From the NCBI RefSeq assembly GCF_902502825.2, contig NZ_LR723670.1, positions 1,674,001 through 1,738,000 on the forward strand: a DNA stretch of 64,000 bases, in the 5' to 3' direction. Source of the DNA: Pseudorhizobium flavum (GTDB lineage Bacteria > Pseudomonadota > Alphaproteobacteria > Rhizobiales > Rhizobiaceae). Both the position numbers and the translations under genes were made by a program. The notes under the pieces are model-generated. The model did no database searches and was not told where the DNA came from. It saw nothing but the letters and a program-made list of their open reading frames with translations. This document shows, piece after piece, positions 1 through 9,263 of this stretch (its first letter is position 1; every line of letters starts with the position of its first letter).

Positions 1-35
1 AGCGAACTGATCTCGCACGCGCAAGGAGTTTAGCA

Positions 36-2306
36 ATGGTCGAGGGCGTCTTTTCGCCCGCGGAAGAAGCCGGATCGGATCTTGAAGCCCAGGACCGTCG
101 CGCATCCTTCGCATTGCCGGGCCTCCTGCTTGCCGGAGGGGCGCTTCTCTGCGCTATCCTCACGCTCTTCGTCCTGCTCGGCCTCACGCCGATCGCGCCC
201 ACCACGCCGGTGGTCATCGCCTCCGCCGTCCTCAACGGCATCTTCGTTGTCGGGCTTCTCTATCTTATTGGCCGCGAGCTCAGCCGGCTGCTGAGAGCGC
301 GCAACAGGGGACGGGCGGCCGCGCGTCTTCACATCCGTGTCGTTGCGCTTTTCTCGATCGTGGCAATCACGCCTGCGGTGCTTGTGGCACTGTTCGCGAG
401 CATCACGCTGAGCGCGGGCCTTGACCGCTGGTTCTCCATACGCACGCAATCCATCGTCCGGTCCTCCACCGATGTGGCGCAGGCCTACATGATGGAGAAT
501 GCGAGCTACCTGCAGGGCCAGACGGTATCGATGGCCAATGACCTCGAGCGCAATCGCGCCACCTTCTACCTGGACCGCACCGGCTTCGTCGATCTGATGA
601 CCCGCCAGGCACGGGGCAGGGGGCTCCTGGGCGCCTTCCTCGTTCGAGAGGACGGGGCGGCGATCGCCCAGGCCGACATCTCGACGGAGCGCCCGCTCCC
701 GGCCATACCCAAGGACGCTTTGGAAAAGGCGGCCGCAGGGCAGCCGACGCTGATCCCGCCTGGCGTGACCAATCTCGTCGGCGCCATCATCAAGCTGGAT
801 GCGTTTCCCGGAACATTCCTCTACACCATCCGCGCTGTTGATCCGAAGGTCATGGCCGCGATGCGTCTGATGGAGGACAATACGGCCGAATATCAGGCCA
901 TGGAGGCCGGCCGGGCATCGTTGCAGTTCGCCTTTGCGATCGTCTATCTGGGATTCGCATTGATCGTCCTCCTGGCCGCCATATGGACGGCCATTGCCGT
1001 TGCCGACCGGATCGTTCGTCCCATCCGTCTTCTGATCAGCGCAGCCGACAGCGTCGCCACGGGAGACTTGAACGTAGTCGTTCCGGTCCGGGCGGCTGAT
1101 GGCGATGTCGGCAGCCTGTCGCGCACCTTCAACAAGATGATTTCCGAGATTCGCAGCCAGCGCGACGAGATCCTCGAGGCCAAGGATGAGGTGGACGACC
1201 GGCGGCGGTTCATTGAGGCGGTTCTCTCGGGCGTGACCGCTGCCGTCATTGGCGTCGAGGACGACCGGCGGATCACCATCGTCAATCCGTCCGCTGAAGC
1301 GTTCCTGGGTCTGTCGGCCGAGCGGTTGATCGGGCGCAATCTCTCCGAAGTCGTGCCGGAGATCGACAGCGTGCTCTCGGAGGCTGCCTCCCGCGCCCGT
1401 AACGACTTCCGCAAGCAGGTCAACCTGATGCGGGGCGGCAAGGAGCGGACGCTGAGCGTCCAGGTTACGCGGGAAGAGCAGAGCACCTCTCGCGATTCCT
1501 ATGTGATTACCCTCGACGACATTACCGACCTCGTCATCGCCCAGCGGTCGACTGCCTGGGCGGATGTCGCGCGTCGCATCGCTCATGAGATCAAGAACCC
1601 GCTGACGCCCATCCAGCTTTCGGCCGAGCGCTTGAAGCGCCGCTACGGCAAGCAGATCGCCGACGATGACCGGGCGGTCTTCGACCAGTGCACGGACACG
1701 ATCGTGCGCCAGGTGGGGGACATCGGACGCATGGTGGACGAGTTTTCCTCCTTTGCTCGGATGCCGAAGCCGGCGAAGGAGCAGACGGATCTGCGCGACA
1801 TCCTGCGCGATGCGGTATTCCTGAGGGAAATGGGTACAACCCACGTGGAGTTCCTGCGGGAGCTGGGCGACGAGCCCCTGGTCGGAATGTTCGACGCGCG
1901 AATGCTCGGCCAGGCCTTCGGCAACCTCGTCAAGAATGCGGTGGAAGCCATTGAGGCCGTGCCGGGCGATCAGGAGCGCGACGGGCGGAAGGTCTGGGTC
2001 AGGGCGAACTACGAACCGGCCCGCGATACTTTCGTTGTCGACATCATCGACAACGGCAGCGGCCTCCCGGCTGAGAACCGGCACCAGATTCTGGAGCCGT
2101 ACATGACGATGCGCGAAAAGGGCACGGGACTTGGCCTGGCGATCGTCAAGAAGATCATCGAGGAGCATGGGGGGCAGATTGAACTGCATGATGCGCCCCC
2201 TGAGTTCGATCATGGCCGCGGTGCCATGATCAGGGTCCTGCTGCCGCACATGGTAGCGGGCGGGATCGGAACTGAAACTGATAGGGAACTCGCATATGGC
2301 GTCTGA
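36..2306 (+). CDS. ntrY: NtrY nitrogen-regulation sensor histidine kinase
   Basis: This 756-residue inner-membrane kinase is the expected partner of NtrX encoded next to it. Hydrophobic segments lie near residues 28-48, 58-78, 103-128 and 297-318, the last two bounding a periplasmic domain. HAMP, PAS, HisKA and HATPase regions follow. The phospho-acceptor is H517 in RIAHEIKNPLTPIQ, and the ATP-binding G box reads KGTGLGLAIVKK near the end. An AAGGAG ribosome site at 23-28 supports the ATG at 36. The gene overlaps ntrX by 11 nt, so the two are translationally coupled. The family senses nitrogen status or redox and phosphorylates NtrX; that role comes from homologues, not from this sequence. 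Confidence 0.96.
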   Translation: MVEGVFSPAEEAGSDLEAQDRRASFALPGLLLAGGALLCAILTLFVLLGLTPIAPTTPVVIASAVLNGIFVVGLLYLIGRELSRLLRARNRGRAAARLHIRVVALFSIVAITPAVLVALFASITLSAGLDRWFSIRTQSIVRSSTDVAQAYMMENASYLQGQTVSMANDLERNRATFYLDRTGFVDLMTRQARGRGLLGAFLVREDGAAIAQADISTERPLPAIPKDALEKAAAGQPTLIPPGVTNLVGAIIKLDAFPGTFLYTIRAVDPKVMAAMRLMEDNTAEYQAMEAGRASLQFAFAIVYLGFALIVLLAAIWTAIAVADRIVRPIRLLISAADSVATGDLNVVVPVRAADGDVGSLSRTFNKMISEIRSQRDEILEAKDEVDDRRRFIEAVLSGVTAAVIGVEDDRRITIVNPSAEAFLGLSAERLIGRNLSEVVPEIDSVLSEAASRARNDFRKQVNLMRGGKERTLSVQVTREEQSTSRDSYVITLDDITDLVIAQRSTAWADVARRIAHEIKNPLTPIQLSAERLKRRYGKQIADDDRAVFDQCTDTIVRQVGDIGRMVDEFSSFARMPKPAKEQTDLRDILRDAVFLREMGTTHVEFLRELGDEPLVGMFDARMLGQAFGNLVKNAVEAIEAVPGDQERDGRKVWVRANYEPARDTFVVDIIDNGSGLPAENRHQILEPYMTMREKGTGLGLAIVKKIIEEHGGQIELHDAPPEFDHGRGAMIRVLLPHMVAGGIGTETDRELAYGV

Positions 2307-3660
2307 TATTCTGGTCGTGGACGACGAGGTGGACATCCGCGAGATCGTCTCCGGAATCCTTTCCGACGAGGGTCACGAGACCCGGACGGCGCATGACAGC
2401 GACAGCGCGCTGGCAGCCATCTCCGATCGCGTGCCGCGGCTCGTCTTTCTCGACATCTGGATGCAGGGCTCCAAGCTCGACGGTCTCGCCCTGCTCGACG
2501 AGATCAAGAACCGGCATCCCGACCTGCCCGTCGTGATGATTTCCGGTCACGGCAACATCGAGACCGCCGTCTCGGCGATCAAGCGCGGCGCCTTCGATTT
2601 CATCGAAAAGCCGTTCAAGGCAGACCGGCTGATCCTGATCGCCGAGCGGGCGCTGGAAAACTCGAAGCTGAAGCGCGAGGTCAGCGAGTTGAAGCGGCGG
2701 ACCGGTGACGCCGTGGAACTCGTCGGCACCTCCGTTGCCGTCTCGCAGCTTCGCCAGACCATCGACAAGGTCGCGCCGACCAACAGCCGCATCATGATTC
2801 TCGGGCCCTCCGGCTCCGGAAAGGAACTGGTCGCCCGGATGATCCACCGCAAGTCGTCCCGCGCCAACGGTCCGTTCGTGGCGCTGAATGCCGCGACGAT
2901 TACGCCGGACCGGATGGAGGTCGCTCTCTTCGGCACCGAGGGCGGCCCCGGACAGCAGCGCAAGATCGGCGCCCTGGAGGAGGCACATCGTGGCATCCTT
3001 TATCTCGACGAAGTGGGCGAGATGCCGCGCGAGACGCAGAACAAGATCCTCCGTGTCCTCGTCGACCAGCAGTTCGAGCGGGTCGGCGGTTCGAAGCGGG
3101 TCAAGGTGGACGTACGGATCATCTCGTCGACCGCTTACAACCTGGAGAGCCTGATCGCGGAAAGCATCTTCCGCGAGGATCTCTACCACAGGCTCGCCGT
3201 CGTGCCGGTCAAGGTTCCGGCGCTGGCCGAGCGGCGCGAGGACATCCCCTTCCTGGTCGACATGTTCATGCGCCAGATTTCCGAACAGGCCGGCATTCGC
3301 ACCCGCCGAATCGGCGAGGACGCCATGGCGGTGCTGCAGGCCCATGACTGGCCGGGCAACATCCGTCAGCTCCGCAACAATATCGAGCGGCTGATGATCC
3401 TGGCGCGAGGCGACAGCCCCGACAGCGTGATCTCGGCCGACATGCTGCCGACCGACCTCGGCGACATGCTCCCGAAGATTTCCTCCCAAGGCGATCATCA
3501 CATCATGACCTTGCCGCTCCGCGAGGCCCGTGAAATGTTCGAACGCGATTACCTGATCGCGCAGATCAACCGCTTCGGCGGCAATATCTCGCGGACGGCG
3601 GAATTCGTCGGCATGGAACGGTCGGCCCTGCATCGCAAACTGAAGTCCCTCGGCGTCTAG
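2296..3660 (+). CDS. ntrX: NtrX response regulator
   Basis: This is a 454-residue NtrC-family regulator: receiver domain with phospho-acceptor D53 (FLDIWMQG), AAA+ domain with Walker A GPSGSGKE and Walker B-like LYLDEVGE, and a C-terminal Fis-type helix-turn-helix (GNISRTAEFVGMERSALHRK). In classic sigma-54 activators the AAA+ L1 loop is GAFTGA. Here that region reads FGTEGGPGQQRKIGALEEAH, with no GAFTGA, as is known for alphaproteobacterial NtrX. It therefore probably does not act through canonical sigma-54 contact. It overlaps ntrY and controls nitrogen and envelope/redox genes in relatives. Confidence 0.96.
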   Translation: MASDILVVDDEVDIREIVSGILSDEGHETRTAHDSDSALAAISDRVPRLVFLDIWMQGSKLDGLALLDEIKNRHPDLPVVMISGHGNIETAVSAIKRGAFDFIEKPFKADRLILIAERALENSKLKREVSELKRRTGDAVELVGTSVAVSQLRQTIDKVAPTNSRIMILGPSGSGKELVARMIHRKSSRANGPFVALNAATITPDRMEVALFGTEGGPGQQRKIGALEEAHRGILYLDEVGEMPRETQNKILRVLVDQQFERVGGSKRVKVDVRIISSTAYNLESLIAESIFREDLYHRLAVVPVKVPALAERREDIPFLVDMFMRQISEQAGIRTRRIGEDAMAVLQAHDWPGNIRQLRNNIERLMILARGDSPDSVISADMLPTDLGDMLPKISSQGDHHIMTLPLREAREMFERDYLIAQINRFGGNISRTAEFVGMERSALHRKLKSLGV

Positions 3661-3695
3661 GCCAGTCTCCGGCCTGCAGCCATGAAAGAAGCCCC

Positions 3696-5072
3696 ATGAA
3701 AGTCATCATTTGCGGAGCGGGGCAGGTCGGCTACGGCATCGCCGAGCGCCTGTCCCAGGAAGACAACGACGTCTCCGTCATCGACACGTCCGCCTCGCTG
3801 GTTAACGCGATCACGGAGACGCTGGATGTGCGGGGCTATGTCGGGCACGGGGCGCATCCGGATATTCTGGCGAAGGCCGGCGCCGAGCAGGCGGACATGA
3901 TCATCGCCGTGACCCTCTACGACGAGGTCAATATCGTCGCTTGCGAGGTGGCCCAGGCTCTGTTCAGCGTCCCCACCAAGATTGCCCGAATCCGCGCCCA
4001 GAGCTATCTGGTACCGGAATATTCGAATCTTTTCAGCCGCCAGAACATGTCGATCGATGTGACGATCTCGCCGGAGATCGAGGTCGGCAAGATGGTGCTG
4101 CGGCGGATTTCCTTCCCAGGCGCGACGGACATCGTCCGGTTTGCGGAGGACTCGATTGCCATGCTGGCAATCGAGTGCATGGAGGATTGCCCCGTCCTCA
4201 ACACGCCGCTACAGCAGTTGAGCCAGCTGTTCCCGGACCTGATGGCGACGGTCGTCGGCATCTACCGCAATGGCAGGCTTGCCGTCAGCCGGTCGGCGGA
4301 CCAACTGGAAGCGGGAGATCTCGCCTATGTCATCTGCCAGCGTGACCACGTGCGCCGTACGCTGGGTCTCTTCGGGCATGAGGAACAGGAAGCGCGCCGC
4401 ATCATCATCGCCGGTGGCGGCAACATCGGCCACTATGTCGCACGCACAATCGAACAACTCCAGCCGAGAACCAGGCTGAAGATCATCGAGACCGATCGTG
4501 AGCGCGCCGCCGCCATTTCCGAGCAATTGCGCAACGCGGTCGTCCTGCATGGCTCAGCCCTCGACCAGAACATCCTGCAGCAGGCAGACGTCCAGGACGC
4601 GGATCTCTTCGTCAGCCTGACCAACAGCGATCAGATCAACATCCTCGGTGCGGTGATGGCCAAGTCACTCGGTTGCAAGTCGAACCTCGTGCTGATCAAC
4701 AGCTCCTCGCTGAACAAGGTCACGCAGTCCCTCGGCATCGACGCGCAGATCAACCCGCGCGCCGTCACCATTTCCCGGGTGCTCCAGCATGTTCGCAAGG
4801 GACGCATCCGCTCGGTCTACGCCGTGCAGCAGGGCTCGGCGGAGGTGATCGAGGCCGAGGCACTCGAGACGTCGCCGCTGGTCGGCAAGCCCTTCCGCGA
4901 ACTGGACCTGCCCGACGGCATCCGCATAGGCGCGATCTATCGCGGCGGTACCGTCATCCGCCCAAGCGGCGACACGAAGATCAAGGCGCATGATCGCGTC
5001 GTGCTGTTCTCCACCGCGGCGGCGGTCAAGAATGTCGAGCAGATGTTCCGCGTCTCCATTCAATATTTCTGA
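3696..5072 (+). CDS. trkA: Trk system K+ uptake regulatory protein TrkA
   Basis: This is a 458-residue cytoplasmic peripheral protein with two tandem RCK units. The first Rossmann motif is GAGQVG near residue 7, and the second is GGGNIG near residue 240; each is followed by a TrkA-C domain. It binds NAD(H) and gates the TrkH/TrkG potassium channel, which is not in this window. It starts 35 nt after ntrX in the conserved rhizobial ntrYX-trkA order, so cotranscription is plausible. The start ATG follows the context AAGAAGCCCC. Confidence 0.95.
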   Translation: MKVIICGAGQVGYGIAERLSQEDNDVSVIDTSASLVNAITETLDVRGYVGHGAHPDILAKAGAEQADMIIAVTLYDEVNIVACEVAQALFSVPTKIARIRAQSYLVPEYSNLFSRQNMSIDVTISPEIEVGKMVLRRISFPGATDIVRFAEDSIAMLAIECMEDCPVLNTPLQQLSQLFPDLMATVVGIYRNGRLAVSRSADQLEAGDLAYVICQRDHVRRTLGLFGHEEQEARRIIIAGGGNIGHYVARTIEQLQPRTRLKIIETDRERAAAISEQLRNAVVLHGSALDQNILQQADVQDADLFVSLTNSDQINILGAVMAKSLGCKSNLVLINSSSLNKVTQSLGIDAQINPRAVTISRVLQHVRKGRIRSVYAVQQGSAEVIEAEALETSPLVGKPFRELDLPDGIRIGAIYRGGTVIRPSGDTKIKAHDRVVLFSTAAAVKNVEQMFRVSIQYF

Positions 5073-5095
5073 GCATCGATCGGATCGGCTAGCCC

Positions 5096-5959
5096 ATGTC
5101 CAGAATTGCTTATGTCAACGGCCGCTACCTTCCCCACTCCGACGCCGCCATCCATATCGAGGATCGCGGTTTCCAGTTCGCAGATGGTGTCTACGAGGTC
5201 TGCGAGGTCCGCGACGGACTGATCATCGACCTGACCCGGCATCTCGACCGGCTCGACCGGTCTCTCCGCGAACTGCGCATGGCAAGTCCGATGGCTCGTG
5301 AGCCGCTGAAGCTCGTCATCAGGGAAGTCCTCCGCCGCAACCGGGTCAGGAACGGTCTCTTCTACCTGCAGGTGACGCGCGGCGTCGCCCGTCGCGACCA
5401 TTACTTCCCCGCCGCGGGCACTTTGCCGACGCTGACCATCACTGCGAAATCCGTTGATCCGCAGCCGGCTCGGGCGCGGTACGAGACGGGGATCAAGGTC
5501 ATCACAGTGCCGGAGAACCGCTGGGACCGCGTCGACATCAAGACGGTCGGCCTTCTTCCCAATGTTCTGGTCAAGCAGCAGGCTAAGGATGCCGGCGCCC
5601 AGGACGCCATATTCGTCGATACCGCGGGCAAGGTCACCGAGGCGGCCTCCTCGAATGTCTGGATCGTCAGCGCCGACGGCGTGCTGGTGACCCGCCCGGC
5701 CGAGCACGGGATCCTGCGCGGCGTCACCCGCACGACGGTCCTCGATGTGGCCGCCAGCCTCTCGGTCCCCGTCGAGGAGCGTGAGTTCACGGTCGAGGAG
5801 ATGCTCGCGGCGCGCGAAGTCTTCCTCACCTCGGCGACGGGCTCCTGTGTTCCGGTAGTTGCCGTCGACGGGCGGACCATCGCTAACGGTCATCCTGGCA
5901 GCGTCGCCGCTGCCCTGCGTGGTGCCTTTTTGCACATTGCGGAAAAGACGCCGATTTGA
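5096..5959 (+). CDS. dat: D-amino acid aminotransferase (fold-type IV PLP enzyme)
   Basis: This 287-residue class IV aminotransferase resembles D-alanine transaminase. N-terminal YVNGRYLPHSDAAIHIEDRG is the usual opening of the family. K160 in NVLVKQQAK is the likely PLP lysine, and TEAASSNVWIV is the phosphate-binding region. The family interconverts D-alanine and 2-oxoglutarate with pyruvate and D-glutamate, supplying peptidoglycan precursors. Branched-chain aminotransferase-like members are an alternative, but the conserved position between trkA and hfq in rhizobia supports the dat call. Confidence 0.87.
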   Translation: MSRIAYVNGRYLPHSDAAIHIEDRGFQFADGVYEVCEVRDGLIIDLTRHLDRLDRSLRELRMASPMAREPLKLVIREVLRRNRVRNGLFYLQVTRGVARRDHYFPAAGTLPTLTITAKSVDPQPARARYETGIKVITVPENRWDRVDIKTVGLLPNVLVKQQAKDAGAQDAIFVDTAGKVTEAASSNVWIVSADGVLVTRPAEHGILRGVTRTTVLDVAASLSVPVEEREFTVEEMLAAREVFLTSATGSCVPVVAVDGRTIANGHPGSVAAALRGAFLHIAEKTPI

Positions 5960-6069
5960 TAACGAGGATTTCATTGGGGGATGGAAGCACGAGGGCGCTT
6001 CCCGTATTTCTCTGAAATGTGATCAGATCATCCCGGCAGGATGCCGGCAAAAAAGAAAGAAGCGGCGCT

Positions 6070-6312
6070 ATGGCGGAACGTTCTCAGAACTTGCAGGACC
6101 TGTTTCTTAATACTGTCCGTAAGCAAAAGATTTCTTTGACGATTTTTCTCATCAACGGTGTGAAGCTGACCGGCGTTGTCACCTCCTTCGACAATTTCTG
6201 CGTTCTCCTGCGCCGTGACGGCCATTCGCAACTCGTGTATAAGCACGCGATCTCGACCATCATGCCCGGCCAGCCGATGCAGATGTTCGAGAGCGAAGAA
6301 AACGCGGCCTGA
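6070..6312 (+). CDS. hfq: RNA chaperone Hfq
   Basis: This 80-residue Sm-like protein starts [15 protein letters not shown] and carries the Sm1 motif around residues 20-45 and the Sm2 signature [10 protein letters not shown]. It forms a hexameric ring that pairs small RNAs with mRNAs. An in-frame upstream extension to 6019 exists. The ATG at 6070 is chosen because the protein then matches the universal Hfq N-terminus and follows a GAAAGAAGCGG ribosome-site region. hflX lies 44 nt downstream, the classic hfq-hflX pair. Confidence 0.97.
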   Translation: MAERSQNLQDLFLNTVRKQKISLTIFLINGVKLTGVVTSFDNFCVLLRRDGHSQLVYKHAISTIMPGQPMQMFESEENAA

Positions 6313-6356
6313 CAGGACAGTAGCTGATTAAACATCGCGACACCTCGAATGAATCG

Positions 6357-7727
6357 ATGATCCCGGAGACCGACCGTCGCCGGGACGACATGCGCGCAGT
6401 GGTGCTCGTGCCGGTGCTGAAGAACGCCCGCGCCTCCCGTGCAGCACAGCCTGAGGCTGCACCCGCACCCCAGCGGTCGGAGGAGGCACGCCTCGAGGAG
6501 GCCATTGGCCTTGCCCGGGCGATCGACCTCGAAGTCGTGCAGGGCCTGATCGTTCAGGTCTCCCAGCCCCGCCCGGCCACGCTTATGGGAACGGGCAAGA
6601 TCGGCGAGATCAAGGCGCTGCTCGACCAGCACGACGCCGGCCTTGTCATCGTCGACCATCCGCTGACGCCGGTACAGCAGCGCAATCTCGAAAAGGAATG
6701 GAACGCCAAGGTCATCGACCGGACCGGTCTGATCCTGGAAATCTTCGGCCGCCGCGCCTCCACCAAGGAGGGCACGCTGCAGGTCGATCTCGCCCATCTG
6801 AACTACCAGAAGGGTCGCCTTGTCCGCAGCTGGACCCACCTTGAGCGGCAGCGCGGTGGCGCAGGCTTCATGGGTGGTCCCGGTGAAACGCAGATCGAGG
6901 CCGACCGGCGGCTGCTCCAGGAGCGCATCGTCAAGCTGGAACGCGAACTGGAGCAGGTGGTGCGGACCCGCCAGCTTCACCGCGCAAAGCGCCGAAAGGT
7001 GCCGCATCCGATCGTTGCCCTCGTCGGCTATACGAACGCTGGAAAGTCGACCCTCTTCAACCGCATCACCGGTGCCGGCGTTCTGGCCGAGGACATGCTG
7101 TTCGCCACGCTCGATCCGACGCTCCGCCGCATGAAGCTGCCGCATGGGCGCACCGTCATCCTGTCCGATACCGTTGGCTTCATCTCCGATCTGCCGACCC
7201 ACCTTGTTGCAGCCTTCCGCGCCACGCTCGAAGAGGTGCTCGAAGCCGACCTCATCCTGCATGTCCGCGACATGTCCGATCCTGACAACGCCGCGCAATC
7301 CGCGGACGTCATGCGAATCCTGTCCGATCTCGGCATCGACGAGAAGGAGCGGGAGGCCCGGATCATCGAGGTCTGGAACAAGATCGACCGCCTCGATCCC
7401 GAGGCCCATGACGCGATGGCGGAACGGGCAAGCGGCCGCGACAACATCATGGCCGTGTCGGCGATCACCGGCGAGGGCGTCGAGGCGCTGCTGGCAGAGA
7501 TCGCCCGCCGGCTGTCCGGCGTGCTGACCGAAACCACGGTCGCGATACCGGCAGACAAGCTGGCGCTCGTCTCCTGGGTCTACGAGAACGCCGTCGTCGA
7601 CGAGCGCCGAGACCATGAGGACGGTTCGGTCGAGCTCGACGTGCGGCTCTCCGAAAGCCAGGCGGCAGCGCTCGAGCGCCGGCTTGGCAACGGCCCGAGG
7701 CCCGAGAAGGAAGACTGGGAGCGGTAG
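6357..7727 (+). CDS. hflX: GTPase HflX (ribosome-splitting)
   Basis: This 456-residue HflX has the N-terminal nucleotide-binding domain, a linker with the GGxGFxGGPGETQ-type signature (GGAGFMGGPGETQIE), and a TRAFAC GTPase domain with Walker A GYTNAGKS from residue 224, DTVGF and NKID motifs. The family binds the 50S E site and rescues stalled ribosomes under stress. No strong ribosome site precedes the ATG at 6357, and M12 (6390) is a possible alternative start. It lies directly after hfq. Confidence 0.94.
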   Translation: MIPETDRRRDDMRAVVLVPVLKNARASRAAQPEAAPAPQRSEEARLEEAIGLARAIDLEVVQGLIVQVSQPRPATLMGTGKIGEIKALLDQHDAGLVIVDHPLTPVQQRNLEKEWNAKVIDRTGLILEIFGRRASTKEGTLQVDLAHLNYQKGRLVRSWTHLERQRGGAGFMGGPGETQIEADRRLLQERIVKLERELEQVVRTRQLHRAKRRKVPHPIVALVGYTNAGKSTLFNRITGAGVLAEDMLFATLDPTLRRMKLPHGRTVILSDTVGFISDLPTHLVAAFRATLEEVLEADLILHVRDMSDPDNAAQSADVMRILSDLGIDEKEREARIIEVWNKIDRLDPEAHDAMAERASGRDNIMAVSAITGEGVEALLAEIARRLSGVLTETTVAIPADKLALVSWVYENAVVDERRDHEDGSVELDVRLSESQAAALERRLGNGPRPEKEDWER

Positions 7728-7799
7728 TCCCCGGCGGTGTCGCCCATGCCTTCGGTTGAAGCGTTCTGAAACACGTTATTCATGGGTGGGAGGAGCACC

Positions 7800-8387
7800 A
7801 TGGGCGATGACGAGCGGAAGATCGATGCCTTCTTCTCCGATCAGGAGCGTTGGCGCGAGGAACTCCTGGCCCTGAGAAAGATCCTCCTGGACTGCGGGCT
7901 TGTCGAAACATTCAAGTGGAGCTCCCCCTGCTACACCGTCGACGATGGCAATGTCGCGCTGCTGTGGGGTTTCAAGGATGCGGCCACGCTCGGTTTCTTC
8001 AAGGGCGTCCTCCTGAAGGACCCTGAGAAAATCCTCATCGCGCCCGGAGAGAATTCCCGGTCCTCGCGCATCCTCCGCTTCACCGGGACTGCCCAGATTG
8101 CCGGACTGGAGAAGACGATCAAGGCCTATGTTCGCGAGGCCATGGAGCTGGAGCGCGCGGGTGCCAGGGTCGACATGCCGAAGGATGATCTCGATTATCC
8201 GGAGGAACTTGTCTGCGCCCTTGGGGAGGATCCTGAATTGCAAGCTGCCTTCGAAGGCCTCACTCCCGGCCGCCGGCGCGGCTATGTCCTCCATTTCTCC
8301 CAGGCCAAGCAGTCCCAGACGCGTCGCGCACGCATCGAAAAGCATCGCAGCCGCATCCTGGCGGGCAAGGGAATGCACGACCGATAG
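7800..8387 (+). CDS. YdeI/OmpD-associated family protein (DUF1801 + OmdA)
   Basis: This is a 195-residue cytoplasmic protein. The first half (DDERKIDAFFSDQERWREEL...) matches the DUF1801/YdhG-type domain and the C-terminal part matches the bacteriocin-protection YdeI/OmpD-associated domain (GYVLHFSQAKQSQTRRARI). GGGAGGAG at 7788-7795 fits the ATG at 7800 better than the in-frame ATG at 7782. The molecular function of the family is not established; E. coli YdeI is linked to antimicrobial peptide resistance. It converges on the SDR gene. Confidence 0.82.
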   Translation: MGDDERKIDAFFSDQERWREELLALRKILLDCGLVETFKWSSPCYTVDDGNVALLWGFKDAATLGFFKGVLLKDPEKILIAPGENSRSSRILRFTGTAQIAGLEKTIKAYVREAMELERAGARVDMPKDDLDYPEELVCALGEDPELQAAFEGLTPGRRRGYVLHFSQAKQSQTRRARIEKHRSRILAGKGMHDR

Positions 8388-8419
8388 CCGTGGCTCTCCC
8401 CGGACCGCCAGAGACTTCG

Positions 8420-9169
8420 CTATCCGGCTAGTGCCACCGCATCCGCGCCGGCAGCGATGCGCATGGGCGACAACGGATCGGTGGCCGCCCGCCAAACCGC
8501 CGCCACCACATCGGCCGGAGGCGTGACTGGCGCCTCCACTTGCTGTTCCCGGGCGCTGAAGATCTGCTTGACGAAATCTTCATACGGGCTTGGAAAGCCG
8601 CCCTGATCCTGCAGCCGGCTGCGCGCAGTTCCGCCGAAAGCCGTGTCCGGAGCCCGTCCCGGCAGCACCAGCCGGACCCTGATGTTGAACGGCTCAAGCT
8701 CCAGTGCGGCCGATTCCGTGAAAGCGTTCACGGCCGCCTTGCTCGCGGTGTAGGCGGACAGGAGCGGCAGCGGCTTCAGCGTCACGCTCGAGGACACATT
8801 GATGATGACGCCCTCCCGGCGTTTGCGGAACTGCGGCAGCACGGCCTGCGTCATCGCCATCGTGCCGAAGGTGTTCGTCTCGAAGAGGTCCCGCACGGTC
8901 TCCATCGGCGTGCCTTCTATGACGTTCATCCAGCCGATGCCGGCATTGTTGACGAGCACGTCGATCGGGCCTGCCGCTTCCAAGGCCGCACAAATGCTCT
9001 CGGCATCACGCACATCCAGCGCCAGAACCGTGAGATTGCCGGAGGAGGGGAGGACGTCGTTTCGCGGCCTGCGCATGGTAGCGACCACACGCCAGCCCTT
9101 GTCGAGGAAGAACTTTGCGATTTCCAAGCCGAAGCCGGACGAGCAGCCAGTGATCAATATGGTTTTCAT
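8420..9169 (-). CDS. SDR family oxidoreductase
   Basis: This is a 249-residue classical short-chain dehydrogenase. It starts MKTILITGCSSGFG, so the TGxxxGxG NAD(P)-binding motif lies at residues 7-14. NNAG follows, and the catalytic Ser-Tyr-Lys reads SSSVTLKPLPLLSAYTASK. Its substrate cannot be told from sequence. It is transcribed divergently from an AraC-type regulator at 9264, which makes that regulator its likely controller. An upstream in-frame start at 9241 is rejected because it would add 24 residues before the family N-terminus. Confidence 0.88.
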   Translation of the reverse strand: MKTILITGCSSGFGLEIAKFFLDKGWRVVATMRRPRNDVLPSSGNLTVLALDVRDAESICAALEAAGPIDVLVNNAGIGWMNVIEGTPMETVRDLFETNTFGTMAMTQAVLPQFRKRREGVIINVSSSVTLKPLPLLSAYTASKAAVNAFTESAALELEPFNIRVRLVLPGRAPDTAFGGTARSRLQDQGGFPSPYEDFVKQIFSAREQQVEAPVTPPADVVAAVWRAATDPLSPMRIAAGADAVALAG

Positions 9170-9223
9170 ATCTGTCTCCGAGGTTGTGTCCCGAGCATCA
9201 TGGACCGCGCAAGCGCGACTAGC

Positions 9224-9229
9224 TATAAT
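9224..9229 (+). promoter_or_regulatory. Candidate -10 box of the AraC-type gene
   Basis: A perfect TATAAT sits 35 nt before the ATG of the AraC-type gene, inside the 94-nt divergent spacer shared with the SDR gene. No clear -35 hexamer is visible 16-18 nt upstream, consistent with an activator-dependent or weak promoter. This call rests on the hexamer alone. Confidence 0.4.
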
Positions 9230-9263
9230 GGTAGGTACCAAAAACGTTATCGAGAGTATTCGA

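Noticed and set aside
30..2336. 768-codon minus-strand frame opposite ntrY
   Set aside because: It is the antisense shadow of ntrY; the NtrY domains on the plus strand are unambiguous. Similar shadows opposite other genes were dropped.
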